In this document: one piece after another, positions 7,324 to 15,537 of the stretch
Layout: each line of letters starts with the position of its first letter
Numbering within the stretch: the first letter of the stretch is position 1
NCBI RefSeq assembly: GCF_000718165.1
Contig: NZ_JOEY01000019.1
Location: 99,842 to 163,841 of the forward strand
Length of the DNA stretch: 64,000 bases
Source: Streptomyces fulvoviolaceus
GTDB taxonomy: Bacteria > Actinomycetota > Actinomycetes > Streptomycetales > Streptomycetaceae
Direction: 5' to 3'
Made by a program: the position numbers and the translations under genes
Notes under the pieces: generated by a model
Database searches by the model: none
Seen by the model: only the letters and a program-made list of their open reading frames with translations
Told to the model about the DNA's origin: nothing

Positions 7324-8244
7324 TCACTCGACGTCCAGCACCGCCTTGCCGCGCAGCCTGCGGCTGCCGAGGGCCTCCACCGCATCCGCGATCTTGCCCC
7401 ACGGCCCGCGCCAGCCGACCGGTACCCGCAGTTTCCCAGCGGCGGCCAGCGCGAGCAGTCGGTCCAGCTGGGCCTGCCGGTCGGTGAGCCCGCCACCGTT
7501 GTAGACCGAGACGATGGTCTTGGGCGTCCTGCTGCCCAGCGTGGACCCGACGGGCAGCACGGCCTCCCGCGCCGCGGCCCAGCCGACGCTCTGCAGACTG
7601 CCGCCCGGCGCCAACAGACTGTACGCGGCGACGAGTTGGTCGCCTCCCACGGTGTCGACCACGACGTCGACGGGTGACGTGACCCGATCGACGCCGGCCA
7701 CCGCCTCGTCCGCCCCGAGCTCCGTGACCCACCGGCGCCCGTCCTCCGAACCGGCCACCCCGATGACGTACGCCCCACCGAGCGCCGCGAGCTGTACCGC
7801 GAACCCGCCGACCCCGCCGGACGCCCCGGTCACCAGTACCCGGCGGCCGAGGAGCGGCCCCGCCTGTTCGAGGGCCCGCAGGGCGGTGCCCGCCGCGACC
7901 GGCAGGGCGGCGGCCTCCCCGAGGTCGACACCGGCCGGGACCACCGCGACGTCGGCCACATCCATGGCGCGCAGCGCGCCGAACCCGCCGCCCTCCCCGA
8001 ATCCGACGACCCGGCTTCCCACCGTGGGCCCGCTGCCGTCCGCCGCGGCGGCCACGATGATCCCGGCCGCGTCGAAGCCGATCACCTCGCCCGGCTCGGC
8101 GCGCTCCGCGAAGTACAGCTCAGCCGCGTTCAGCGAGGTGTGCCGGACCTCCACGAGGACCTGGCCGGGACCCGGTTCCGGGTCCGGAGCCTCCCCCGGG
8201 CTCAGCCGTCCGGGTGCCTCGGGGTTCACGATCAGTGCGCGCAT
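7324..8244 (-). CDS. zinc-independent quinone oxidoreductase-like MDR enzyme
   Basis: A 306-residue medium-chain dehydrogenase/reductase without the structural-zinc cysteine cluster. The N-terminal GroES-like part holds VRHTSLNAAELYF; the NADP-binding Rossmann motif is VLVTGASGGVGGFAVQLA (about residues 132-149). The start at 8244 (MRALIV) matches the usual family N-terminus; an in-frame upstream extension is not supported. It should reduce quinones or enones with NADPH. It is divergent from the methyltransferase with 100 bp between them. Confidence 0.87.
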   Translation of the reverse strand: MRALIVNPEAPGRLSPGEAPDPEPGPGQVLVEVRHTSLNAAELYFAERAEPGEVIGFDAAGIIVAAAADGSGPTVGSRVVGFGEGGGFGALRAMDVADVAVVPAGVDLGEAAALPVAAGTALRALEQAGPLLGRRVLVTGASGGVGGFAVQLAALGGAYVIGVAGSEDGRRWVTELGADEAVAGVDRVTSPVDVVVDTVGGDQLVAAYSLLAPGGSLQSVGWAAAREAVLPVGSTLGSRTPKTIVSVYNGGGLTDRQAQLDRLLALAAAGKLRVPVGWRGPWGKIADAVEALGSRRLRGKAVLDVE

Positions 8245-8281
8245 GGGCTTGCCCTTCTCGTCGTAGGCCGCTCGCCCCACG

Positions 8282-8336
8282 CCAACCGCGGCCGATCCGG
8301 ACTTCTTCCCGCCGCCGCGGTCCCGTTCGCGGTTGG
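8282..8336. promoter_or_regulatory. long-spaced inverted repeat in a divergent promoter region
   Basis: CCAACCGCG (8282-8290) is matched by its exact complement CGCGGTTGG (8328-8336), 37 bp apart, between the divergent quinone reductase and methyltransferase starts. It could be a paired operator for a regulator acting on both genes. No dedicated regulator is adjacent, so this is tentative. Confidence 0.35.
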
Positions 8337-8344
8337 ATGGCGTC

Positions 8345-9172
8345 ATGACCACCGACGAGCACGCACGGCTGATGCGGGCCAACCAGGCGAACTGGGACGC
8401 CCGCACACCCGTCCACCTCGCCAGCCGGTTCTACGGCCTCGATCAGGACCTCGACCCCGAGCGCTGGTTCGCCGCCTTCGAGTGGGAGGACCTCGGCGAC
8501 CTGGCCGGCCGCGACGTGCTCCATCTGCAGTGCCACCTCGGCACCGAGACGATCGCCCTCGCCCGGCGCGGGGCCCGCGCCGTCGGCCTCGACTTCTCCG
8601 AGGCGTCGGTGGCGGCCGCGACCGACATCGCGGCGAAGGCGGACGTGGACGTCGACTACGTACAGGCCAATGTGTACGACGCCGTCGAGGCCCTGGGAGG
8701 GCGGCGGTTCGACGTTGTCTACACCGGCAAGGGCGCCCTGTGTTACCTGCCCGACCTCGAACGCTGGGCCGGCGTGGTGTCCCAACTCCTGCGTCCGGGC
8801 GGCCTGTTGTACGTGGTCGAGTTCCATCCGCTGCTCAACTCGCTGGGCCCGAAGCCCACTCCGGGCGAGGGTCCGGAGCTTCTGCTGCGCCACGACTACC
8901 TGGGCGGCGACGGCCCCGTGCACCGGGACGCGACCCACACCTACACCGACGGCCCGGCGGTGGCGGGCGCCACGGAAAGCTACGAGTGGATGCACGGAAT
9001 AGGAGAGGTCGTGAGCGCGTTGACGGGGGCAGGACTCACCGTCCGGCGCCTTCGCGAGAGCGACGAGCTTCCCTGGCCGCGCTGGCCGCAGATGACGCGG
9101 ACGCCGTCCGGCTGGTGGCGGCTTCCCGAGCCGCGCATCCCACTCCTGTACGGCCTCCTGGCCGGCCGCTGA
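8345..9172 (+). CDS. class I SAM-dependent methyltransferase
   Basis: A 275-residue protein with a Rossmann-type methyltransferase core: the SAM-binding motif I region is DVLHLQCHLGTETIALARRG (about residues 55-74), followed by VGLDFSEASV (motif II acidic end) and FDVVYTGKGAL (motif IV-V), with LRPGGLLYVVEFHP after the fifth strand. The start at 8345 follows the divergent intergenic region and has no clear ribosome-binding site, so it may be leaderless. The substrate is unknown; the family resembles small-molecule and ubiquinone/menaquinone-type methyltransferases. Confidence 0.87.
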   Translation: MTTDEHARLMRANQANWDARTPVHLASRFYGLDQDLDPERWFAAFEWEDLGDLAGRDVLHLQCHLGTETIALARRGARAVGLDFSEASVAAATDIAAKADVDVDYVQANVYDAVEALGGRRFDVVYTGKGALCYLPDLERWAGVVSQLLRPGGLLYVVEFHPLLNSLGPKPTPGEGPELLLRHDYLGGDGPVHRDATHTYTDGPAVAGATESYEWMHGIGEVVSALTGAGLTVRRLRESDELPWPRWPQMTRTPSGWWRLPEPRIPLLYGLLAGR

Positions 9173-9353
9173 GCCGTATCTCACAGACGTGGCCGGACAC
9201 CCCGTGCTACTGTGCGACTAGCACTCGTGTACGCCCCGTTTCGGGCGCCGGTGCCAGTTCCTCCTCAGTTGGCTGACCCGTCCGTCGCTCTGCGACCGGC
9301 ACACCAGCATCCCAGCACCACCTCGTGAGCAGGGCCTTTCGTCGTACCCGAGG

Positions 9354-9452
9354 TGTTGTTTTCCCCGCCGCCCGAAGGCGCACTGTCCGCCTTCCCCGCG
9401 CGACTTCTCCCCCTTCCTTCGCATGCCTCATGCCTTCCGTCCTTGAAAGGAC
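9354..9452 (+). promoter_or_regulatory. C-rich, G-poor leader before the rho-like gene (candidate rut)
   Basis: The last ~100 nt of the ~288-nt gap before rho are strongly pyrimidine-rich in the transcript sense, with runs such as TTCTCCCCCTTCCTTCGC and CCTTCCGTCCTT, unlike the surrounding GC-balanced DNA. Rho binds C-rich, unstructured RNA, and rho genes in other bacteria are autoregulated through their leaders. Autogenous termination here is an inference. The ribosome-binding site GAAAGGA follows at 9446-9452. Confidence 0.4.
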
Positions 9453-9460
9453 ACACCATC

Positions 9461-10603
9461 ATGACCACCACACTCGAACACCCCCCTGTACAGCAGCAGA
9501 CCCCCGCCCGGGTCGCCACCGGTGTCCTCGACATCGACGCGAACGGGAAGGGGCATCTGCGCGCCGAGAGCCTGCTGCCCTCGTCCTCCGACCTCCAGGT
9601 CGCCCCCGCACTGATCCGCAAGTACGGCCTGCGCAAGGGCGACCGCGTCGACGGCGTGCGCGGCACCCAGCGCGCTCTGACCGAGGTCGCCCGGGTCAAC
9701 GGGCGCAAGCCCGAAGAACTGCGCGGCCGCCGCCACTTCCAGGACCTGACGCCGCTGCACCCCAACGAGCGGCTCCGCCTCGAACACCCGGCGGCCGGGC
9801 TGACGGGGCGCGTCCTCGACCTGCTCGCACCCGTCGGCAAGGGCCAGCGCGGGCTCATCGTGGCCCCGCCCAAGACCGGAAAGACCGTCATCCTCCAGCA
9901 GATCGCGGCCGCCGTCGCCGGCAACCACCCCGACAGCCGCCTGATGGTGGTGCTGCTCGACGAGCGGCCCGAGGAGGTCACCGACATGCGGCGCTCCGTG
10001 CGCGGCGAGGTGTACGCCTCGACCTTCGACCAGGGTCCGAAGCAGCACATCGCGCTCGCCGAGCTCGTGATCGAGCGGGCCAAACGGTTCGTCGAGGCGG
10101 GCGAGGACGTCGTGATCCTCCTCGACTCCCTGACCCGGCTGTGCCGGGCCCACAACAACGCGGCCTCCTCCAGCGGCCGGACGCTCAGCGGCGGTGTGGA
10201 CGCGGGCGCGCTGCTCGGGCCCAAGCGGTTCTTCGGCGCCGCCCGCCTGGCCGAGGAGGGCGGCTCGCTCACGATCCTCGCCACCGCACTGGTGGAGACG
10301 GGCTCCCGTGCCGACGACTTCTTCTTCGAGGAGCTCAAGGGCACCGGCAACATGGAGCTGCGGCTGAGCCGCGACCCGGCGTCCCGCCGCGTCTTCCCTG
10401 CCGTCGACATCAACCCTTCCGGCACCCGCCGCGAGGAACTCCTGCTCTCCCCGGCCGAGTTGACCGCCGTACGCGGCCTGCGCCGGGCCCTGCACACCCG
10501 CGACGGCCAGACCAACCTGGAGACCCTTCTGGAGCGCATGCGCGCGACCCCGGACAACGCGACGTTCCTGCGCCGCATCCAGCCGACGCTGCCCACCGGC
10601 TGA
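9461..10603 (+). CDS. short Rho-type transcription termination factor (second Rho)
   Basis: A 380-residue RecA-fold hexameric helicase/ATPase. A cold-shock-like RNA-binding segment is near the start (VLDIDANGKGHLRAESLLPS), Walker A is APPKTGKT (about residues 147-154), Walker B is VVILLDSLTRLCRAHN, the Q-loop is SGRTLSGGVDAGAL, and the R-loop region KRFFGAARLAEEGG is conserved. The principal Rho of streptomycetes is far longer, with a basic N-terminal insertion; this protein lacks that domain, so it is probably a paralogue. The start at 9461 has GAAAGGA upstream and opens MTTTLEH. It may terminate a subset of transcripts. No recognisable partner gene is adjacent. Confidence 0.85.
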   Translation: MTTTLEHPPVQQQTPARVATGVLDIDANGKGHLRAESLLPSSSDLQVAPALIRKYGLRKGDRVDGVRGTQRALTEVARVNGRKPEELRGRRHFQDLTPLHPNERLRLEHPAAGLTGRVLDLLAPVGKGQRGLIVAPPKTGKTVILQQIAAAVAGNHPDSRLMVVLLDERPEEVTDMRRSVRGEVYASTFDQGPKQHIALAELVIERAKRFVEAGEDVVILLDSLTRLCRAHNNAASSSGRTLSGGVDAGALLGPKRFFGAARLAEEGGSLTILATALVETGSRADDFFFEELKGTGNMELRLSRDPASRRVFPAVDINPSGTRREELLLSPAELTAVRGLRRALHTRDGQTNLETLLERMRATPDNATFLRRIQPTLPTG

Positions 10604-10684
10604 CGGGTCGTTCGCGCATCCCCCGTCCGGGTGTTCACGGGCTTCGTTCGGCCGGGGCAGCGCGGTGTACGGCGAGTCCGTTCC

Positions 10685-10690
10685 TACGTT
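10685..10690 (+). promoter_or_regulatory. putative -10 box giving a leaderless carboxypeptidase mRNA
   Basis: TACGTT lies 6 bp before the ATG at 10697, which would place the transcript start at or next to the start codon. No Shine-Dalgarno sequence precedes the gene. A convincing -35 box is not visible. Confidence 0.4.
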
Positions 10691-10696
10691 TGCGAT

Positions 10697-11869
10697 ATGA
10701 CAATCGGATTGACTTCCCGGGCTGCCGTGTCAACCTGCGCTCTCTGCGTGGCCGGCCTGCTGGCGCTCGCGCCCGCCACGGCGGTGGCCGGGACCGGTAC
10801 CGATCCGGGTGCGGCCGGTGGACCGCGGGCGGCGACTGCACAACCCTCCCTGCTGTACCGGTCCGGCACGCACGTCCGGCCGCGCCCCGGAGCGCCCGAG
10901 GTCCCCGACGTCTCCGCGCGGTCGTGGGTCGTCGCCGACGCACGCACCGGCGAGGTGCTCGCCGCGCACAACGCCCACCGCAAGCTGCCGCCCGCGAGCA
11001 CCTTGAAGACCCTGTTCGCCCTGACGGTGCTGCCGGCACTCCCGGGCGGCATCCGGCACAAGGTGAAAGAGGCCGAACTGGCGGACATCGGTCCGGGCAG
11101 CAGCCTGGTCGGGGTCGCCGAGGGGCGTACGTACCGGGTCGCCGATCTGTGGCGCGGGGTCTTCCTCAACTCCGGCAACGACGCCGTGCACGTGCTGGCC
11201 CGGCTGAGCGGCGGCTGGCGCAACGCGGCCACGCGCATGCAGGCCAAGGCCCGGGCCCTGGGCGCCCACGACACGCACGTGCTGTCGCCCGACGGCTACG
11301 ACACACCGGGCCAGGTGTCGTCGGCGTACGACCTCGCCGTGTTCGGCCGGGCGGGGCTGCGCAACGCCGACTTCGCGCGCTACTGCGGCACCGTCGATGC
11401 CAAGTTCCCGGGCGGCGGCGGATGGTCGTACGAGATCCAGAACACCAACCGGCTGCTGACCGGCGAGGACGGCGTGCAGCGGTACCCGGGGCTGATCGGG
11501 ATCAAGAACGGCTACACCAGCAACGCCGGCAACACGCTTGTCGCCGCCGCCCGCCGGGGCGGGCGCACCCTCGTCGTCACGGTGATGAACCCTCAGTCGG
11601 GCGGCGGCTTCGCCGTGTACGAGGAGGCGCGCGAGCTGCTCGACTGGGGGTTCGGCGCCGCCGGGCGGGTGGATCCGGTGGGGTCGCTCGACGCCCTGCG
11701 TGTGAGGCCTCGGTCGGGGCCCGAAGTCGTGCCCGCTGCGGCAGCCGTGACGCGGGACGACGGGTCCGGCTGGTCCGAGACCGGGGCGATCGCCGGAGCC
11801 GCCGGGCTGGGCGCGGGCGCCGTCGCACTGGTCCTGCGGTACAGGATCGGCCGGCCGACGCGGGGCTGA
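10697..11869 (+). CDS. D-alanyl-D-alanine carboxypeptidase (peptidase S11)
   Basis: A 390-residue exported penicillin-binding protein of low molecular mass. A signal peptide (LCVAGLLALAPATAVAG) is followed by the catalytic motifs SxxK (STLK, in PASTLKTLFAL), SxN (SGN, in NSGNDAVH) and a KTG-box variant KNG (IKNGYTSNAGNTL), then a C-terminal hydrophobic anchor (AIAGAAGLGAGAVALVL) and basic tail. It trims peptidoglycan pentapeptides outside the membrane. There is no ribosome-binding site; TACGTT ends 6 bp before the ATG, so the message is probably leaderless. The 3' end lies over the convergent mannosyltransferase frame. Confidence 0.92.
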   Translation: MTIGLTSRAAVSTCALCVAGLLALAPATAVAGTGTDPGAAGGPRAATAQPSLLYRSGTHVRPRPGAPEVPDVSARSWVVADARTGEVLAAHNAHRKLPPASTLKTLFALTVLPALPGGIRHKVKEAELADIGPGSSLVGVAEGRTYRVADLWRGVFLNSGNDAVHVLARLSGGWRNAATRMQAKARALGAHDTHVLSPDGYDTPGQVSSAYDLAVFGRAGLRNADFARYCGTVDAKFPGGGGWSYEIQNTNRLLTGEDGVQRYPGLIGIKNGYTSNAGNTLVAAARRGGRTLVVTVMNPQSGGGFAVYEEARELLDWGFGAAGRVDPVGSLDALRVRPRSGPEVVPAAAAVTRDDGSGWSETGAIAGAAGLGAGAVALVLRYRIGRPTRG

Positions 11870-12969
11870 CCGACCGGCAGCCACAGCAGCAGGCCGAGGG
11901 TGATCCAGGTGTAGATGTTGCTGCCCAGGAAGCCGTCGACGCCGGACGCGTCGTGGAACCACAGCCACACCACGCTGGTGCACAGCACGGCGTACAGGGC
12001 GCCCGCGATCCGCGGGTGCCCGGCGCGGACCAGGACGGTGAAGGACGGCAGCAGCCAGACCAGGTGGTGCACCCAGGTGATCGGGCTGACCAGGCAGGCG
12101 GTCAGCCCGGTGAGCGCGAACGCGGCGGTCCAGTCCCCCGCCGCGGCGGCCCGGCGGGCGCGCCCCGCCCAGACGCACAGGACGAGAAGCACCGCCACCG
12201 CCCACACCGCGCGGTCCGGTGCGCCCAGCCGGGCCAGGACTCCTTGCAGGGACTGGTTCGAGACGTAGTCCAGGCGGCCCACCCTGGTCGTGTCCCACAT
12301 CGCCTCGGTCCAGTAGAAGCGCGAGGCGTCCGGGGCCGCGACGGCCGCGAGTGCCGTGGCCGCTCCGGCCACCGCCGTCGCGGTCGCGGCCGCCCGCCAT
12401 CGCCGGGTGACCAGCAGCAGGCCGATGAAGAGGGCCGGCGTGAGTTTGATCGCGGAGGCGAGACCGATCCCGATCCCCGCCCGGCGTCCACGGCCGCCGG
12501 CGAGCAGCCACGCATCGCCGAGCACGAGGGCCAGCAGCAGGACGTTCACCTGACCGAAGCTGAAGGTGTCGCGAAGCGGTTCGAACAGTGCCAGCAGACA
12601 CGCCCCGAGAGCACAGCCGTACCAGCCGTACCGGCGCCAGGCCGGTCCGATGAGGATGCGCAGCACCACGACCAGCGCCGCCAGGTTGAGCAGCAGGGCC
12701 ATGGCGATCGCGGTGTGCAGGCCGAGCAGTGCCATCGGCAGCATGGCGACGGCCGCGAACGGCGGATAGGTGAAGCCGTACGCCGTCCCGGGCACCCGGT
12801 AGTCGTAGAGCCGTCCGCCGTGATGGACCCAGCTGTCGACGGCACCGTAGTAGACACGCAGGTCGAACCAGTCGCGCAGCAACGGCACGGTCGCCGTGAA
12901 GACGGTGACGGCGGCAGCCAGGGCGAGCACCAGGAGCAGCCGCCCGCGGTCGGTGTCGGGCAGTCTCAT
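11593..12969 (-). CDS. GT87-type polyprenol-phosphate mannosyltransferase with antisense tail
   Basis: A 458-residue GT-C membrane glycosyltransferase of the GT87 (DUF2029) family. The first loop has the expected acidic motif (DWFDLRVYYGAVDSW), followed by about ten hydrophobic segments and the conserved SFGQVNVLLLAL and SPITWVHHLVWLLP loops. Such enzymes use polyprenyl-phosphate mannose outside the membrane to extend mannolipids or related glycans. The start overlaps the upstream mannosyltransferase stop (ATGA). The last ~90 codons lie antisense to the carboxypeptidase gene (277-bp overlap) and read as Ser/Pro/Arg-rich low complexity; the functional protein probably ends near residue 370. 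Confidence 0.85.
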   Translation of the reverse strand: MRLPDTDRGRLLLVLALAAAVTVFTATVPLLRDWFDLRVYYGAVDSWVHHGGRLYDYRVPGTAYGFTYPPFAAVAMLPMALLGLHTAIAMALLLNLAALVVVLRILIGPAWRRYGWYGCALGACLLALFEPLRDTFSFGQVNVLLLALVLGDAWLLAGGRGRRAGIGIGLASAIKLTPALFIGLLLVTRRWRAAATATAVAGAATALAAVAAPDASRFYWTEAMWDTTRVGRLDYVSNQSLQGVLARLGAPDRAVWAVAVLLVLCVWAGRARRAAAAGDWTAAFALTGLTACLVSPITWVHHLVWLLPSFTVLVRAGHPRIAGALYAVLCTSVVWLWFHDASGVDGFLGSNIYTWITLGLLLWLPVGQPRVGRPILYRRTSATAPAPSPAAPAIAPVSDQPDPSSRVTAAAAGTTSGPDRGLTRRASSDPTGSTRPAAPNPQSSSSRASSYTAKPPPD

Positions 12970-14360
12970 GCCGTACGTCCCAACTCCGGGGCCTGTGCCG
13001 TCTGGTGGGCCTGTATCAGCACGACCAGGGCGAGCGCGCCGCCGGAGACGGCCAGGACCAGTTGCCCGATGTCCGCGGGGCCACCGCTCGGCAGGACGGA
13101 GAGCGCCAGTACTCCCGTCACGGCGGCCACCCGGTGCCGTACCGAGGTGCTGGGTGCCGCCGCGGCGATGAGGAACAGTCCCCACAGGGCGTACCAGGGG
13201 CGGATCGCCGGGCCGAGGGCGGCCACCGCGGCGAGGCTCAGGCCGAGCGCGTAGACCGGTCGCGGGCGCAGGCGCAGCCATATGAAGAGGACGGCGACGA
13301 CGGCTGCGAGGACCCCGACTGCGTGCCAGGCCGGTATGGCCAGGGGCGCCAGGTCGCTGCCGAGGCGTTCCAGCAGGGCTCGGGTGGCGCGGCCGAGGAG
13401 GCTGGTGAGGGCCCAGTTGTGGGGTGACACGGGGGTGTTCAGGGCGCCTATCCAGCCGTAGCCCGTGCCGGCGACGGCCGTTGCCGCGACGGTGGTGGCG
13501 GCGGCTGCGGCGGCGGTCGTCACGACGGCCTTCACCGGAGGGTGGCCGCCCCGCATCCGCAGGACGACGATCGCGGCGAGGCCCAGCGCTGCGGGCGCCT
13601 TGACCAGGGCGGCGAGGGTGACCAGTACGGCGCCCAGAATCGGCCACCGGCCCAGTGCCGCGACCAGGCCGAGGCCGAGCAGACCGAGCATGATGGCGTC
13701 GTTGTGGGCGCCCGCGACCAGGTGGAGCAGCACGAGCGGATTGAGGGCGCCGAGCCAGAGGGCGGCGGCCGGATCGGCGCCGCTGTGGCGGGCGAGGCTG
13801 GGCAGAGCGGCCGCCATGAGCGCCACGCCGAGCAGGGCGACGAGCCGCATCCCGAAGAGGCCGGCGGGGAGTTCGCCACGAGTGAGGCCGGCCAGTGCGG
13901 AGGCGACGGCGAGGAACACCGGGCCGTACGGGGCGCCGGTGTGCTGCCACACGGGGGCGACCTCGTCGGCAAGCGGGCCGCCGAGCTGGGCGGGGCCATG
14001 TGCGTACACGTCCATGTGCGCGTCGACCATGGCGCCCTGGGCGAGGTAGCTGTACACGTCCCGGCTGAACAGCGGCGGAGCGAGCAGCAAGGGGGTCGCC
14101 CAGATCACCAGGACCGCCATCAGCGCGCGCGGGCTCGGGGGCTCGGGGCTGTGCACCAATCGCCCGAGCAGGGCCCAGGCCGCTATCAGCAGGACGACGC
14201 CGAAGTAGACGCCGACCAGGCCTAGTGCGGCTTGTGCGGAGGCGGGGGTGAACAGCTCCCGTACGGGCAGGGCGCCGGCTGTTTCGCCGCCTGCGGCGAG
14301 GACGGCGGTGCCGGCCAGGCCGAGTATCTGGCAGCGGCGGATATCGATGGGGAAAGCCAT
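12966..14360 (-). CDS. polyprenol-phosphate-mannose alpha-1,6-mannosyltransferase, MptB-like
   Basis: A 464-residue multi-pass GT-C enzyme. Conserved features include the first-loop acidic motif FSRDVYSYLAQG (about residues 105-116), APYGPVFLAVASA, LGALNPLVLLHLVAGAHNDA and LSLAAVAALGPAIRPWYALW. In actinobacteria this family elongates alpha-1,6 mannan chains from polyprenyl-phosphate mannose. It is coupled to the GT87 gene by an ATGA overlap, so the two probably build one glycan. The start is uncertain: no ribosome-binding site precedes 14360, and the frame stays open upstream to about 14495 into a dispersed repeat, which I judge non-coding. Confidence 0.85.
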   Translation of the reverse strand: MAFPIDIRRCQILGLAGTAVLAAGGETAGALPVRELFTPASAQAALGLVGVYFGVVLLIAAWALLGRLVHSPEPPSPRALMAVLVIWATPLLLAPPLFSRDVYSYLAQGAMVDAHMDVYAHGPAQLGGPLADEVAPVWQHTGAPYGPVFLAVASALAGLTRGELPAGLFGMRLVALLGVALMAAALPSLARHSGADPAAALWLGALNPLVLLHLVAGAHNDAIMLGLLGLGLVAALGRWPILGAVLVTLAALVKAPAALGLAAIVVLRMRGGHPPVKAVVTTAAAAAATTVAATAVAGTGYGWIGALNTPVSPHNWALTSLLGRATRALLERLGSDLAPLAIPAWHAVGVLAAVVAVLFIWLRLRPRPVYALGLSLAAVAALGPAIRPWYALWGLFLIAAAAPSTSVRHRVAAVTGVLALSVLPSGGPADIGQLVLAVSGGALALVVLIQAHQTAQAPELGRTA

Positions 14361-14477
14361 GGCCAACACTTGGGTAGCGTGGCAATTTCGGGTGGCCGGA
14401 AAGCGACGCGGTGCCTTCCAGGTGGGGGCTGCCATGTGACTGGGTGGTGGGGGTGGTTCGCCGGCTGCGGGTCCGTG

Positions 14478-14531
14478 GGGGCTGGTCGCGCCCACGCGGC
14501 GGAGCCGTAAATTGATACAGCCCCGCGCCCC
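14478..14531 (+). repeat. dispersed palindromic intergenic repeat, copy 1
   Basis: About 54 bp beginning GGGGCTGGTCGCGCCCACG and ending CAGCCCCGCGCCCC. The inner part GCGGCGGAGCCG forms a hairpin, and the outer arms GGGGCTG and CAGCCCC pair, giving a double stem. Nearly the same sequence recurs at 17044-17095 (inverted) and 34558-34612. It lies between the mannosyltransferase start and the glutaminase stop. Translated in one frame it gives the GLYQFTAPPRGRDQP-type string that often appears as spurious short proteins. Confidence 0.8.
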
Positions 14532-14568
14532 TGGGTGGGTTGGCCGCGTCCCTCCTCGACAAGTTCCG

Positions 14569-15498
14569 TCAGAACACTGACAGCCCGGTCAGTGTCGTGA
14601 AGCGCTCGAGGGCCGCCACCCCCGCCACCGAATTCCCCCGCTCGTCCAGCCCCGGACTCCACACGCACAGCGTGCAACGGCCCGGCACCACGGCGATGAT
14701 GCCGCCCCCGACCCCGCTCTTGCCGGGCAGGCCCACCCGGTACGCGAACTCTCCCGCCGCGTCGTACGTCCCGCAGGTCAGCATCACCGCGTTGACCTGT
14801 TTGGCCTGGCTCTGGGTGAGGAGGCGGGTGCCGTCGGCGCGGATGCCGTGGCGGGCGAGGAAGGTGGTGGCGAGGGCGAGGTCGGCGCAGGACGCCATGA
14901 GGGAGCAATGGCGGAAGTACTGGTCGAGGAGCATCGGCACCGGGTTGTCGATGTTGCCGTACGACGCCATGAAGTGGGCCAGGGCGGCGTTGCGGTCGCC
15001 GTGTGCGGACTCCGAGGCGGCGACGTCCTTGTCGAAGTCGAGGGCAGGATTGCCGCTCTCGGTGCGGAGGAAGGACAGGAGTTCCCCCGCGGCGTCGCCC
15101 GTACGGGTCTGGAGGCGGTCGGTGACGACCAGCGCGCCCGCGTTGATGAACGGGTTGCGCGGGATGCCGTTCTCGTACTCGAGCTGGATGAGGGAGTTGA
15201 AGGGGTTGCCGGAGGGCTCGCGGCCCACGTGCTCCCAGAGTTCGTCGCCCTCGCGGGCCAGGTCGAGCGCGAGGGTGAAGACCTTGGTGATGGACTGCGT
15301 GGAGAACGGCTCACGCCAGTCCCCCACGCCGTACACCGTGCCGTCCAGCTCCGCGACGGCCATGCCGAAACTGCGCGGGTCACAGGCGGCGAGCGCCGGG
15401 ATGTAGTCGGCGCACCGGCCGCGGCCGGGCGTCCGCTCCATCTCGGCGGCGATGCGCTCCAGGACCGGCGCGAAGGTCTGGGACGAGGTCATGATCAC
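14569..15498 (-). CDS. glsA: glutaminase (serine-dependent, GlsA type)
   Basis: A 309-residue beta-lactamase-fold glutaminase that hydrolyses glutamine to glutamate and ammonia in the cytosol. The catalytic SxxK is in FSTQSITKVFTLAL (about residues 65-78); NPFINAGALVVTD, ESGNPALDFDKDVAASE and GGGIIAVVPGR are all conserved family segments. The start is taken as GTG at 15498 because GGAGG lies 7 bp upstream; an ATG two codons later is the alternative. It follows aspA on the same strand by 39 bp and fits an amide/amino-acid use locus. Confidence 0.93.
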   Translation of the reverse strand: MIMTSSQTFAPVLERIAAEMERTPGRGRCADYIPALAACDPRSFGMAVAELDGTVYGVGDWREPFSTQSITKVFTLALDLAREGDELWEHVGREPSGNPFNSLIQLEYENGIPRNPFINAGALVVTDRLQTRTGDAAGELLSFLRTESGNPALDFDKDVAASESAHGDRNAALAHFMASYGNIDNPVPMLLDQYFRHCSLMASCADLALATTFLARHGIRADGTRLLTQSQAKQVNAVMLTCGTYDAAGEFAYRVGLPGKSGVGGGIIAVVPGRCTLCVWSPGLDERGNSVAGVAALERFTTLTGLSVF

Positions 15499-15537
15499 TA
15501 TTGTGCCTCCGGGCCGGTCCTGGTGCGCATCCGCTGC

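Noticed and set aside
9173..9353. A clear promoter for the rho-like gene
   Set aside because: TACTGT near 9208 resembles a -10 box, but no acceptable -35 box lies 16-19 bp upstream.
9325..13254. A 1309-codon plus-strand frame crossing rho, the carboxypeptidase and the mannosyltransferases
   Set aside because: Out of frame with the recognisable proteins and compositionally Arg/Pro/Gly-rich; a frame shadow.
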